A DNA stretch of 64,000 bases from Cyrtodaria siliqua (Eukaryota > Mollusca > Bivalvia > Adapedonta > Hiatellidae). The stretch covers positions 106,557 through 170,556 of the forward strand of contig JAWPHD010005109.1 in the NCBI GenBank assembly GCA_037043455.1. Direction: 5' to 3'. Below are positions 1 to 20,372 of the stretch, in pieces; the stretch's first letter is position 1, and each line of letters opens with the position of its first letter. The notes beneath the pieces were generated by a model. The model ran no database searches. It saw only the letters and a program-made list of their open reading frames with translations, and had not been told where the DNA came from. The position numbers were made by a program, and so were the translations under genes.

Positions 1-198
1 GCATGTCAGTCAAGTACCTATATGATTTATATGTTCTATATTTTGTCATCAATTATACATATATACATTAAACATGCAAGTATCATTAATTATCAACTAA
101 TCTGGTACTGGGTATATACACTTATATATACACTGCATTGTATAGACACTGCCTTAGTCAATAACAAACTGCTATCATATGGACAATGTGAGCATCAA
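1..198. other. PCMTD 3' flank
   Basis: Downstream of the PCMTD stop (probably 3' UTR). No clear minus-strand AATAAA seen, so the transcript probably extends beyond the window. Confidence 0.4.
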
Positions 199-8132
<7,934 letters not shown>

Positions 8133-8171
8133 CTAGTCTCTATGGTAAGGTCAGAGGTTTATCGTGTTCAT
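8133..8171 (-). other. PCMTD: Probable PCMTD 5' UTR segment behind a splice acceptor
   Basis: On the minus strand TTATTTCAG ends at 8172, 39 nt before the start codon, suggesting that a separate 5' UTR exon is spliced here. This segment also begins ATGAACACGATAAACCTCTGA, a six-codon upstream ORF. The promoter and first UTR exon were not located. Confidence 0.45.
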
Positions 8172-9355
8172 CTGAAATAATGAAAAATATGGAATTGATG
8201 ACAGTGTTATCTCCATGATGAAGAGATGTATGATGGGAATTTCATTCTTCATCTCCCCCCTGAAGTCGCTGTCCCTATATAACCTATTATGATGTGCTAA
8301 CAGGATGTAAAACCTAGTGTTTTTTTCTATACTTGGGAACATTACCCATACCGTAACAATTGGGAATTTTATCGCGATTTTTCATAAAATTGGGAAAAAC
8401 TACAGTAAAACATTCATTTAAGAATTGTATCTTTAATATTGTCTTCAGTACACTAAGGTGAATAAGTAATATTTATAGCATAGTTTTTCGAGTATATGTG
8501 ATTTATAAGTGAAAAGGGCCGTAATTTTGCTAATACGGAGTTATGGAACCTGTGTGTGTGACGAAGCTTGATGAAACTAAAGACAAGGAAAGTTTCAATG
8601 AATTTGAATAAGCAATGTTGGAAATATCAGAATGTAAAAAAACTTCAACTGCTGTCGCTGTGCCGGAAGTTGATACCTATGTCTCATCCCATTTTTTGGA
8701 GGCGAGACAAAAATGCTTTCCTGTTGTTATTTTGTGCCCTTCAAGAGCATTTGATGTTATATTCTACGACTTTAGGACAGCATTTGACACATTACTACAT
8801 AACAAGCTACTACCTAAATTAGAAGGTTATGGTATTGTAGGGAAGGTTTTGGACTGGGTGAAAGACTTCCTGCGGGACAGATATCAAATGGTTGTTACAA
8901 ATGGAAATCACTCAACATCCGAGAAGTATACAGTTGGGTACCTCAGGGTAGTGTCTTCATAAATAATCTCCCCGAGGTAGCTGAAACAGTAGTCAAGCTA
9001 TTTGCGGAGGATACTAAAACATACTCAGTTATAAACTCCCAAGAAGACAGGGATAAATTACAAAGAACTACTGACAATTTTTGTGACTGGTCAAAAACTT
9101 GGGACCTAAAATTTAATTCCAAAAAATGTAAAAGAATACATACTGGCAAATCAATTACTACTGAGAACCATTTTATGAAAGACAGGGAAAATCGAAGGGA
9201 CTTGATTACAAATGTTTCTGAGGAGTGATAGTTAACAGTAATCTCACCTTTAACACACACAAATCCTCCAAAATAGCCTTAGCAAATAGAAACCTAGGCA
9301 TAATTATGAGAACCTTTACATACCTAGACAAAAATATATTTTTGACATTAATTAA

Positions 9356-9821
9356 AGGGACACTGTCCGTAAGTAAGCAGATATTGAGCATAACCAAATA
9401 ACTGTCTGACTTTTATCAGTGAAATGTATACATGAAAACTTGACCATAAACCCTAAAAAGTCAGTGGTTATACATTGGTAAATTTGAAGAAAAAAAAGTT
9501 TTAATTATTATTTATTTCTTCTGCTGATCACGTGACTTCCTTTTCTACATAGTATGTAGTGCGCAATATGCATAGCCCGCTTAGCTCAGTCATGAGCGAC
9601 GTCGACTATCACACGCTCACTATTAATACCCACGAGTGTAATTTTAGCTTGGGCTGCGAGTTCAAATGCACAAAGCGGTAATTTTTTTTTCTGAACTGTG
9701 ATTGAATTACGTTAAAAAATCTTGCATTTAATTAGTAAATATTCAATAATGTTTAGTGTGTAATGTTTGTGAACGTAATTAGTGTCTGTTTTATAAGCTA
9801 AAAGTTACGGACATTGTCCCT
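9356..9821. mobile_element. TTAA-flanked MITE (piggyBac-like) inside the LINE
   Basis: 466 bp with terminal inverted repeats AGGGACACTGTCCGTAA and AGGGACAATGTCCGTAA, flanked by TTAA at 9352-9355 and 9822-9825. Removing it restores the LINE reading ...LTLIKALVRP.... Confidence 0.8.
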
Positions 9822-9929
9822 TTAAAGCCTTAGTAAGACCTCATTTAGAATAAACCAGTACAGTTTGGTCCATCTACTTAAAAAAGCTATAAAAGATGTT
9901 CAATGTAGGGCAACAAAAATTCTATAATA

Positions 9930-10925
9930 ATAAATTCTTTATTTAAGGAAGGTTAACTCATTATGACATAATATCAAGAAATAAACATCGTATTTTAAAT
10001 GCGGCCTTCTGTACATAAATTACAAACATTTAGTGATTTTTAACAAATACACTAACAATAAAAGTTAACAGTCAATCTTCGACAAACACTCAATTATATT
10101 TGAATATAGAAGAAATCGTAATAGTCTTACATAATGTACATATATATCCAAGCAAAAAAATATATAAATATTGACTTTAGTATCATTCATATCAATGTGC
10201 ATTTTGCAACAAACATTTTTTATAATTATATTTAAATGACTGGATAGTAGGAAGAGAACATTTGTTGACCGGTATATTGTTCCAAACGTGTCGACCAAAG
10301 TCGCTAAATGTGTCTTTCATGTATTTAGTTTGCAGTTTTTGTGTAACAAGATCATTTTGTGTAGATGATCGCAGATTATACCTATTATTACATGCGAATG
10401 TAAGAAGTTGTGATATGTAATTAGGAGCTACTTATATATCAACACACCAGTATGATAATGACATGTTATGAAAAGAAAGCCACTGAAGTTCAATGAACAT
10501 ATCCTTAGAATTAGTTCAAAAAGGTTTGTTAAATATTATTCTAGCTGCTCTTTTCTGAATTTTATCCACTTCATCTTCTATTTTTTTGCTTTTACCCCAC
10601 ACAGTACAGCAATAATCAAATGTAGACATGATGTAGGCATTATAAAACATAATTTTCATATCATATGTTCAATAGTAAGATATACGTTTCAGTAACACAA
10701 TTTTAGAAATGAGTTTGGAACACATTTTGACTATTTGTACATTCCAAGACAAAGTTCTGTCAACATAAAGTCCCAGGACCTTTTGAACTGCAACATTTTA
10801 AACAACCTAGAATATAATGTAAGGCTAAGATCCCAAGGAATTTCTACACTCCAATATCTGAGTTCACGCGCAGACATGCTGCAAGTCTTTAAACTTTCTC
10901 CCTTTAGCAACATATACTAAAATAA
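9930..10925 (-). pseudogene. Antisense fragment of a second LINE (RT C-terminal part)
   Basis: On the minus strand: STFDYCCTVWGKSKKIEDEV and DKIQKRAARIIFNKP (about 10640-10510), then NNRYNLRSSTQNDLVTQKLQ and DTFSDFGRHVWNNIP (about 10400-10270), all typical of a CR1/jockey-type LINE C terminus. It interrupts the sense LINE between TKIL and the LPDSVVQ segment. Broken by stops. Confidence 0.7.
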
Positions 10926-11081
10926 GAGGGAATACCCTAAAACTTTTTACCTTCATTATTTACGGGGTGGAAGATAGGAATTTCCTACCTGACAGTGTTG
11001 TCCAAGCACTGAATGTGAATGCCTTTAAGAGCAAACTAAACAAACATTGGCATAACAATCAAATAAAATGTTATGCTAGTC

Positions 11082-11960
11082 CAGGGCCTTCCCCAGGAAT
11101 TTTTTAAGGAGTAGGGGAAAAAGTGTGGACGACGAAATGGGGGAAGGGCGCGGGAAGGGTGTTTCCTCCATCCTGCATCAATTTATTTTTTTGGAACGAT
11201 GAAAATAAGACATTTGGCATATATCTGGCATCATATGAAATCATATGAAATGAAATAAGAATACATTAAAAGTTTCATTTTAATGTGATTTAATTTATAT
11301 ATTTCACATATTTATCAATAAATAAAGCACCATTTTATCATTTATATCAAAGTTTAAAAAATTCAACTGTACGTTACAGTTCTTAATACATTTATGTACA
11401 TTTAGCACCACCAGCTCAATTATTTCACCTATTTATCAATAAAAAATAAGTGAACAACATTTTATCATTAATTTTATTCAAAGTTTAAAAAAGTTACAGT
11501 TCTTAGCACATTTATGTTCATTTAGCACTAGCTCATAGTGAAGAGCGTCGTCGCTGATGGGAGTAAAAATTGTCTGAGTTTCTGTCACTCATTCAAATTA
11601 TCCTCCATAATGAATCATCCAACACGGCAAACAAATCTCAAATTCAAGGTATTATTAATCAACGTTAATTTAATTAGCAAGCCGCGATCCTTAACTTTCC
11701 ATTCACTAGGCCTATTAAGTATTAATCCAATTATAGAAGCAAGGGTGCGAACAACACGCGTCTTCTGTGTAAATTTCCAAGGCTGTATACAACAGGATGT
11801 CAGCACTTAGACTGTGTAAATGGGGGAAATATTTGACATTTTAAGGCGTCGCGCTATTGGATTTTACGATCTCGGTATGAACAAGGGATCGCGGCATGTC
11901 TGTTTCAGAAGATAAGAGATCGCAGTGCCGCTACACAACAAAAGGCTGGGGAAGGCCCTG
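11082..11960. mobile_element. hAT-like non-autonomous element inside the LINE
   Basis: Inverted termini CAGGGCCTTCCCCAG at both ends, bordered by CTAGT (11076-11080 plus one C, and 11961-11965). No transposase ORF. The third insertion into the same LINE. Confidence 0.65.
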
Positions 11961-12019
11961 CTAGTTGTTTCCCATGCCTGCGCAGTAGACACTCTCAGCC
12001 ATTAAACCAACAAAGAGAT

Positions 12020-13814
12020 GGGCCTCCAGAAGCCATGTGCAGGCTTACCATTGGCCTCGGAAAAGCAAGTTACAGTAAGGTATTTGTTGCAAAGTAAAAA
12101 TGGTACCAATAAGTACAAAATATGGTGTGACTTATTATCATGTCCGACCTCGTATTGTTGTAGAGCTGTCAAAATATCTAGGTCCCCAGCAGGGGTTAGG
12201 GGTGATTTCCCGGATGAGGGAGACCATAGACATTGAGTGGCTTTCTGCAGTGTTTGTTTAGGCAGATGCGGTTTTAAAAGAATACCAAGGTGTAGTTTCT
12301 ATGAGAGACACAATGTTTATTGATCTAACCACATTACTGACACGTCCAAGAGCATGAACACAATGGGCTAAACCTACCAAACAATGTCTTCCTTTTCTAC
12401 CAGAACTGTCAGGCGCGATCACAACAATAACACTGAGGTCATGACGTCATATGCTAATCAACATAATCAGTGTAAAATATTAAAATAAATCAAGTAAAAT
12501 AATTTGCAATTACAAAACATCAACGTACAGAAGTTCAGTTTCTGTACTAGCTGAATAAGACTTTTATTTCGTGAGTTTTCTCTTTTCCTGACTGCGGAAT
12601 TTATAATCGCAACTTCTTTAAAACATTGTTTGCTTGTAGTTTTGTAAGGAAAAAACTAAAATATCCAAAATTTAAGACCGGAAATATGAAAATTCAAACT
12701 TCCGCTGTTCTATTTTTCTCCCTTGATTGAAATTAATGCAAATGGCGCACGGCACTTTTAACGTTTTATCTTAAGTTAAATGTGTTTTATATATAATTGA
12801 AGCAGTGTCAAAAAGTAATTGTGTGAGTATTCATTTACGGTTATTTTGTTTTAAACAACACTTAGGTAGTTTAACATTTTTAAATCGGTTAAAATGATTT
12901 AAATCACGTTCTAAATGTATTTCTTTGCTTGATTTTGTTTTCAATTTAACAGATTTTCCGTTTTAATTTAAAGATATCTCTTTATTTAGTATTTGTGGAA
13001 AACGGTAGTTTCTTGAAATATTTTCTGTTTATGCGTATCTACTTATATAAATAATCTGTATTTATCGTGAAATGATTTTTAAGTAAATATTTAAGAAAAA
13101 CAATTGTTAAATGTCGATTTCATGTCCGTTTTCCGATTTCAAAACGAGGCTACCCAAACATGACACATTTATAAACTTAATAAATCGTCAATTTCTTCAA
13201 GAAAAACTATTTGCAAATTAAGATGAGTAATGGAATTGTGAAAACATTACGTAAGGTAACTGTATACATGCCTAACTATATTATTTACCTATGTACATTT
13301 GAGAAAAAACAAGTTTCAAATTATATGCTTAACCACAAACGGATGCGACGCCATGTTTACGGTATTTTGCACACGACTCAGCAATTATTTTTTTTATATT
13401 TTCTTTATTGATTTTATTGTGTTTTGTGTTCTGACAAAATACCTAAATAAAGCATTAAATAACATCGATTTTACTTTAAATACTATGTAGATATATATAG
13501 TATGTTTCCTGTTGTTACATGTGTAAATTTCATTTTTAATATAGTTCCTCAATGTTAAAGTGAGGCCCTGAAGAGGGTTAAGATATATTTAAAAAGAAAA
13601 GAAAAAAAGTCTGTTTTAACTTGTTTACATAACTCGTTTACAGGTTTAGAAGAGAGAGTAGCAGCATCTTCCTCTTTCAAGCATGGGTCTGATGTTTTAC
13701 AATAGATTAAATTTCTGGATTTTAATTTCTGTACAGATGCTTTTATAATAGAACATTTACTTAATAATTTTATACTTCATAATATTTAAAGCTAAATGCT
13801 ACCACTATTTAGTA
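12020..13814. other. Intergenic, no feature recognised
   Basis: AT-rich, no coding potential or clear repeat. As mostly non-repetitive DNA between two divergent genes it could hold a promoter or 5' UTR exon of either, but nothing in the sequence proves this. Confidence 0.35.
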
Positions 13815-14110
13815 GCTAATATTCATTATATTAAGGGGCATATACATATTGTATTTATAATAATTACTATATTACAGTGTTTATTAATAGTATAATAATC
13901 ATTATATTAAGGTGTATAGAATATATTATTAAATGTTTATATACTATTTGTAATAATCATTATATTAAGGTGTAAATAAATATTAAATGTATAATAATTA
14001 TTATATTAAGATGTTTATAAATTGTATAATAATCATTATATATTAATGTGTATATAAACATGACATTTTGTATACAAATAAATATAAATAATCATTTATA
14101 TATTCAGATG
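13815..14110. repeat. Degenerate AT-rich tandem repeat
   Basis: ATAATCATTATATTAAGGTG-type units recur five to six times at irregular spacing. Confidence 0.65.
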
Positions 14111-14362
14111 TTTAATAAATAATCATGTACATGTATAACAAGCCTGTCAAATGTTGGATAAAATGTGAAATCTCCAAATTTTTCATTAGCTTTCCAGATT
14201 TAAATTTACTAACTCTGAATTTTATATTAAATCTTATTTTAATTTTTTAGTCGGATTGCATAGCAAATCCAGGCATATATTTTGGTAATTTCCATCTGTC
14301 TCTTTGTCGACGTGTTTTGACGTTTTGCTTGAAGTTTTTGTTTTTCCTCCTCTCTCAAAAAC

Positions 14363-14697
14363 GAAATGTCGGAAAGCTTTGAAACTTGTTCATTATCATT
14401 ACACAGTGGTATATGACAAGAACCATAACTCTGTCAGATATTTTGCCTGAGTTATCCCCACTTTTCACTGATATTTTTCATTTAAAATGTTAAAGTTGCA
14501 TAGATCATCAATATAAAAAAATTCAATTGAAGCACCAACAGTGGTGCGAATGCCAGATTGCAACTTTAACATTTTAATTGAAAAATCTCGGTGAAAAGTG
14601 GGGATAACTTAGGCAAAATATCTGACAGAGTTATGGTTCCTGTCATTTACCACTGTGTAATGATAATGAACAAGTTTCAAAGCTTTCCGACATTTCG
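14363..14697. repeat. Long inverted repeat with about 140-bp arms
   Basis: Arms 14363-14504 and about 14562-14697 are near-complementary (AATGTCGGAAAGCTTTGAAA against TTTCAAAGCTTTCCGACATT) around a short spacer. A decayed relative of one arm is at about 4678-4745. Confidence 0.8.
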
Positions 14698-15684
14698 GAT
14701 TATCAGCTAATTCCTTGGGGATGTCTGTGTTATAAATGCACTGAATCAATATACAATTAGTGACACATAATCTGTTGATATTTTTTCACACCTTAAGGAT
14801 ATAGGAAAATTAGTTCCTACAGTAAAACATGCACATGTGCAATATATCTCTGGCTTCTTTAATTGGTCAACCAGGGTTCTTATATACAGGTTTTGACACT
14901 AACTTTTCTTCCCAAGTAGTCTGCAGGACTACCAACTTTCAGAATCAAGTAGTCCTGCACAAGTTTTGGTAGTCCGGCTAATTGTCAAAATATAAACCTC
15001 AGAATAAGGGGTCTAAACTAAACAAAATATAAGTAATAAAGGAAACGGCGGTCATAAATGAAAAACACTCCAAAAAAACGGATTCCATCTATTCAGTAAG
15101 TCACAAATATGTTGGCCTTACTCTGCAAGGTCTTTTAAAGCCAGATAAAATCTGGCACCATGATCTTCCTGTCAATCCAAACAGCCTGTAACAACTTAAA
15201 ATGCTCGCAGACACCTCAGTCTTTACATGTCATTTCATCATTGTACACGAGCCATTTCATGTTTTTTTACCCAGAATATTAGGCGAAATTCGGCCCCATT
15301 CTCCCCTCGAAAAAGTATATTTGTCCCCCTTTTTTTGAGAAAAAAATCACCTCAAAAAACAAAACAAAAAACACTTTTATATGTTGTTTCTTAGTTGACC
15401 ACCCCATAACATGTCTATCAAACATGTTCTTGATGTAAATTTAGTATTAAATGGAAGACTGTGACTTATACATATAAAAAACTACTATCTTTCTTCTTTA
15501 TGTCAACATTGTCGAAATTACCCATTTTTCCTATTCACCTCGAATTTTCCCCGCTCTAAAGGACCCCGACCCCCTTCCCCCAAAAGTAAAAACACAAAAC
15601 ACTGCATTTAATTGAAACACCATTTTTTCTTTGTCTTAGAGACGTCCCTTTTCTCTTCATTTGATTTCACTTTCTTGATTGAAA

Positions 15685-15731
15685 GTATTAGTACCCAGGT
15701 ATTAGTACCCAGGTATTAGTACCCAGGTATT
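15685..15731. repeat. 15-bp triplet repeat
   Basis: Three perfect copies of TATTAGTACCCAGG/GT. Confidence 0.8.
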
Positions 15732-17142
15732 TCCTCATTTTTTCAAAAGTGGAAATTCGCGAAAACCAATTATTGTCAGTTCCGTCAGACGCTTATTTAT
15801 TTTAGTCAACCGATTCATCCCAAGGCTTGTTTCTAACATACAGATTTGACTCAGTATTGTTGACCGATTGTATTTCTTCCCGTTTTTACTTCGATTGACA
15901 TTTATTTTGGCGAAAATTTTAATCAATTTAAGTCAACAATAACTTAAAAGCTACTTGATTTAGTTTAAACATATTTTATTCATTGTATTTACAAGTTAAG
16001 CATATATACATTAACAAAAAATAAAGGATTGGAACGGAAGCGTAATACTTATAAAGTTCCTTTCCTACTTTATTTGTTAAGTCGAAACTAGTTTTGGTGA
16101 TGAAACATGCGGGACACAATGAACTCTTCCGAGTACCAAGTACCATTCTCATATTCACAATATGGGTACAAGTTGCGAGCAAAGCGCTGGGGCTCGGCTT
16201 TGTAGAATTACAATACATTGATACTGGAAACCAGTTATGTCTGTGAAAAGCGTACATAGCAACATCTTGTTTTTACCACAAAAACATTGCATTTTCGAAG
16301 TGAAAACACCTTTGGATATGAGATTAACAAACTGATATGAGATCAATGAACTTCGGTGACAAATTATAATAAAATAGGATTATTACTATAATAACTCGTA
16401 GCCTCGAGTGTAATCCTGATCTGGCATTTAATTTACCTATGAGAGGTGATACAGGTTTCCAGAACAAGTCCCTAGAATAATGATCCTTTTATTATATAAC
16501 TCTTTACATATCTTAAAATAGAATACATGTATTAAACCAAAATTGTATTAAGTCACCACCAACAGGAAAGACATGCGTATGAAAACATGTACATTACATT
16601 GCAACAACTACACATGTTGGGTAAACAATTCATATTCTGGTGAATTTACCAAGTGATATAATGTTAAATGAAAAACAAAAAAACAAAAAATAAAAAAATG
16701 ATTTAACCCACAATGCAAACCCCAACATTCCAATCTGACATTTGTGTATGGGAAGTTCCAAAATCTATTTTTAGTAGTGTAGTGACATGGATTCAGAAAA
16801 CCGCTAGAGGTGATTCAGGGTTTTGTATTCCATTGTAGGAAAATGAAGGTACTACGTATATAATTATTGATAGTTGTTTATTTGTTATGTTTTATTACTA
16901 AGTTGACGATTATGTCTATTTGTTTTTGTCAGAAGTAGGTTACAGTCCTCAGAAGTAGGTAGACTCAGCTTGGAGGTATACCATTAGTGTCGAACCCTGA
17001 TATATATATGTTTTAGAAATAACGCCAAATGGTTGTCAAGTATATCTATCGATTTACGGCTTATCGAGTGTTTTATGCCTATCGACTCTACAAAAAACAA
17101 ATGGTAGTGTTACATGTTAATAATTTTAATAATAGTTTACCG

Positions 17143-18056
17143 ATTTTTAGCTCTACTGGCCAAAGGCCAGGCAAGCTTATGCGATCACTTTTCGTCCGTC
17201 TGTCTGTCCGTCTGTCTGTTACCAATTTTATAAAATTGACATCTCCTCTGAAACCGCTTGAAGGATTTTGATGAAACTTCATCACAATGTTACTTGGGGG
17301 GCCCCTCTCAGATTTTTGTTTTTCATGGCCGCCAGTCATCCAAGATGGCCACCATGGCTAAAACTAGGTCAAATGTAAGGAAATTTCAAACGACATCTCC
17401 GACGAAATCACTTATTCCATTATTGTGAAATACCATAAATATGTTGCTTGGGTTGGCCTCTATCAAGTTTTTTTTTTTCGTTATCGTCGAATAATCAAAG
17501 TTTACATGGAGTTATATAGGAAAAGGCTAAAAATGACATCTTTTTTGAAACCGCTTGAAGGATTTTGATGAAACTTCATTACAATGATCTTTAGGATAGT
17601 TCCCCTCAGATTTATGTTTTTCGCGGTCGGCATCATCCAAGATGGCCACCATGGCTAAAATTAGGTCAAATTTAAGGAAATTTCAAACGACATCTCCTCC
17701 GAAACCACTTAATCCATTCCAGTGAAATATCATATATAATACATGTTCCTTGGGTTGGTCTCTATCAAATTTGTGTGTTTCGTTATCATCGAATAATCAA
17801 AATGGTTGCCATGGTGACCCAAGGTTTACATAGAGTTAAATAGGAAAAGGTTAAATGTGAAATCTTCTCTGAAACCTTTTGAAGGATTTTGTTGAAACTT
17901 TTATCACAATGGTTGGCGTCTATTAAGTTTATGTTTTTTGTTTCCTTACAATAATCAAAATGGCTGCCGTGGCGACCCAAAGTTTATATAGGAAAAGACT
18001 CAATATGACATCTTTACACAGTAGAGCGTCTACAGGCCCTCTTGGGCCTCTTGTTT
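17143..18056 (+). mobile_element. TCCGTC-type modular repeat, family A, shorter copy
   Basis: Same family as 1866-3963 in the opposite orientation: TTTTTAGCTCTACTGGCC, GTCCGTCTGTC tract, about 2.5 core units, then GGCCCTCTTGGGCC and TCTTGTTT. It is nested in a hAT-like element. Confidence 0.75.
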
Positions 18057-18858
18057 AGAAAGTGTATACAATTTTCCTTTTAGACAATTCATTTTCTTTA
18101 TCATTTGTTGCTGATAAAGACCTATTTCGCTGGTTTAGAAACAAACTCACTTTCTTTATTTGGCAAACCCCTTTTTCTTTTCATTTTTCTGATTTTACCA
18201 AAATTTTCAGGAACTCGTAATACTCTTTATAATAATAATAACTCATAAAATTTTGTTTCTTGCAATACAGATTAATCTGGCGAGTTATGTTTAGAAATAT
18301 TAAAAAAGAACATCAAATAGTAGCACCATCTTTCGGAAATTATGTGTATTTAACATGGTTCTAATATTTGATGTTCTTCTTCAACATTTCTAAACACAAC
18401 TCGCGGATGTAATCTTTATCGAAAGATGAAAGGCCAAGGAATTGCAAGAACTAAAATTGTATGAGATATTATTGCCATAAAGGTGTGATACATATTGCTG
18501 AAAACTCTGAAAAATTAAAACAAAATCTCTTCTTTATCACTGAATCAGAACAAAGAAATTAATTGTTTGAAAGGATATTTTGTACACGTTCTATCGGCAT
18601 ATGACTTTTAAAAAATCGAAGAATTCAAAATATTAATTACAACGTAACACCACAGCTTGTTTTGTCTATTGACGATATGCTTTAAATTCTCAATTACTCT
18701 CGGTAAGCCAAAACTCGATAGATAGTGATACAGGTAGAGACTACGACTATAATTGACCATACAGCTATATTTAAGTCAGTGTTTTACTATATATATAAGA
18801 ACCCTGGGTCAACAATTAATTTAAATATCAAAAGTGTGGTGGTAGCAACTCCATCTAA

Positions 18859-19172
18859 GGCCATAATAAATTAATTGCTAGATTCTCATCCAAATTTATT
18901 TCAAAATAGGGGTGGGGTGAAATTTTATTTTTTTATTTTTTATTTTATACGACAAATGGAAAATGGCCTCGGCACAAGGCTAAAATAGTAAAACATACTA
19001 CTGAGTACTTCCAAAATTGAAAACAAATTTTTCATAGTGTTTCATACTTTCAGCAATTTTTTTTATTAAATTATTTTTTTATTATTTTTTTGAAGAAATA
19101 AAAATTACAGGGGCGGCATAAAAAAACAGTGGCGGGCGGGGATGATAATCTAGCAATTAATTTATGGTGGCC
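18859..19172. mobile_element. Harbinger-like MITE
   Basis: 314 bp; inverted ends of about 32 bp starting GGCCATAATAAATTAATTGC and GGCCACCATAAATTAATTGC, flanked by TAA at both sides, as in PIF/Harbinger elements. Confidence 0.75.
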
Positions 19173-19599
19173 TAAGTGATATCACCATAACAGTTATAGC
19201 AACTTGAACCTGGTGGGAAAAAGGACATATGCACTGCCAACTCTTAAACAGCAGAAAAAACAGTGTCATAGTAGGGTGCTGTTAAATAAGTCAAAGAGAT
19301 CTTGAAAGCGCAACTGTAAATAATATTTAACAAACATTTTTTTTATTATTATTTTCAATTTATTATTTCTTGTTTGAAGGGTGAGAGTTGATTGTTGGAT
19401 TTGAGCCTACTGACAGTAATTCCTAATATAGCACTGGTGAGTTCATTTTCTTTAGAAAATAAGGGGGTGGGGTGGGGTTGTCATTAGGAGAGGAGTGTTT
19501 ATTAGGGAGTATAAGTAAGTGTTTAATCGATTTGTTAAGGGGACAATGTGTAACTTTTGGCTTGGAAAACACAAAATAAGAATGTTTATAAACATTTGA

Positions 19600-20247
19600 A
19601 TTTTTAGCCAGCAGAGCTTATGCCGTGGTGCTGTGTCCGTTGACCGTCTGTAAACTTTTTTTGTAGCGACTACTCCTCTGAAACTACTGAATGGATTTTC
19701 ATGAAACTTAACAGAAATATTGCCCATGAAGTCTAGTTGATCCTAGCTAAAATTCATGTTGATGTGAAATCCAAGATGGCCACCAAATATAAAACTAGAT
19801 TTTCAAAAAAAAAGTTTGTAGCAACTACTACTTGAAAACTATAAGTGATATTGATATGGGACTGTTTCTAAAATGATCAGTATTGTATGATGTTGGTCCT
19901 TGTCGAAAATTATTTTGATGCGACGTTAAACATGGCCGCCAGTGGCCATCTTTGTTTACATAGAGTTATATAATGAAAACTTGTAGCGACTACTCCCCTG
20001 AAAGTACTTGATGGATTTTCAGGAAACTTCACACGAATGTTGCTCTTGATGTCTTATTGATCCTAGCAAAATTTCAGGTCAGCCGGAAATTCGAGATGGC
20101 CGCCACGGCTAAAAATAAACTTTCAAAAAACAAGTTTGTAGCGACTACTTCTTGAAAACTATAAGTGAAATTGATATGGGACTTTTTCTAAAATGATCAG
20201 CATGACATGATGTTGGTCCTTGTCAAAAATCGTTTTGATTCGATGCG
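19600..20247 (+). mobile_element. TCCGTC-type modular repeat, family E, truncated copy
   Basis: Starts TTTTTAGCCAGCAGAGCTTA; TGTCCGTTGACCGTC tract and two core units; no terminal hairpin seen. Confidence 0.65.
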
Positions 20248-20372
20248 CGTAACCAGTTGAACAAGATGGATTAGTGATATGACCCAATACCTATCGTGAT
20301 CAATGTCTAATAGTCACGTGAGCAACAGAAATGTAAATAGTGCTTTCCCAGCAATGTTTACAAACAATAAAT

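Larger units (their letters stand above)
8748..12020 (+). pseudogene. Decayed CR1/jockey-type LINE reverse transcriptase, interrupted by three insertions
   Basis: Recognisable RT pieces in order: FDVIFYDFRTAFDTLLHNKL and KDFLRDRYQMVV (8748-8905); after a frameshift near 8935, VPQGSV joined to FINNLPE with the intervening LGPLL-type segment deleted; FAEDTK at 9001, where the catalytic FADD reads FAED; DLKFNSKKCKRIH; TLIK|ALVRPHLE split by a MITE; and the C-terminal LPDSVVQALNVNAFKSKLNK (about 11000-11045), then the 3' tail after 11966. Non-functional. Confidence 0.75.
14872..18806. mobile_element. hAT-like 3.9-kb non-autonomous element
   Basis: Termini CAGGGTTCTTATATA and its inverse, flanked by a 7-bp direct repeat GGTCAAC (14865-14871 and 18807-18813). 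Subterminal repeated words (AGTAGTC, GTAGTCC, GTCCTGCA) at 14918-14980 look like transposase-binding repeats. No transposase frame. It contains the family-A repeat at 17143. Confidence 0.7.
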
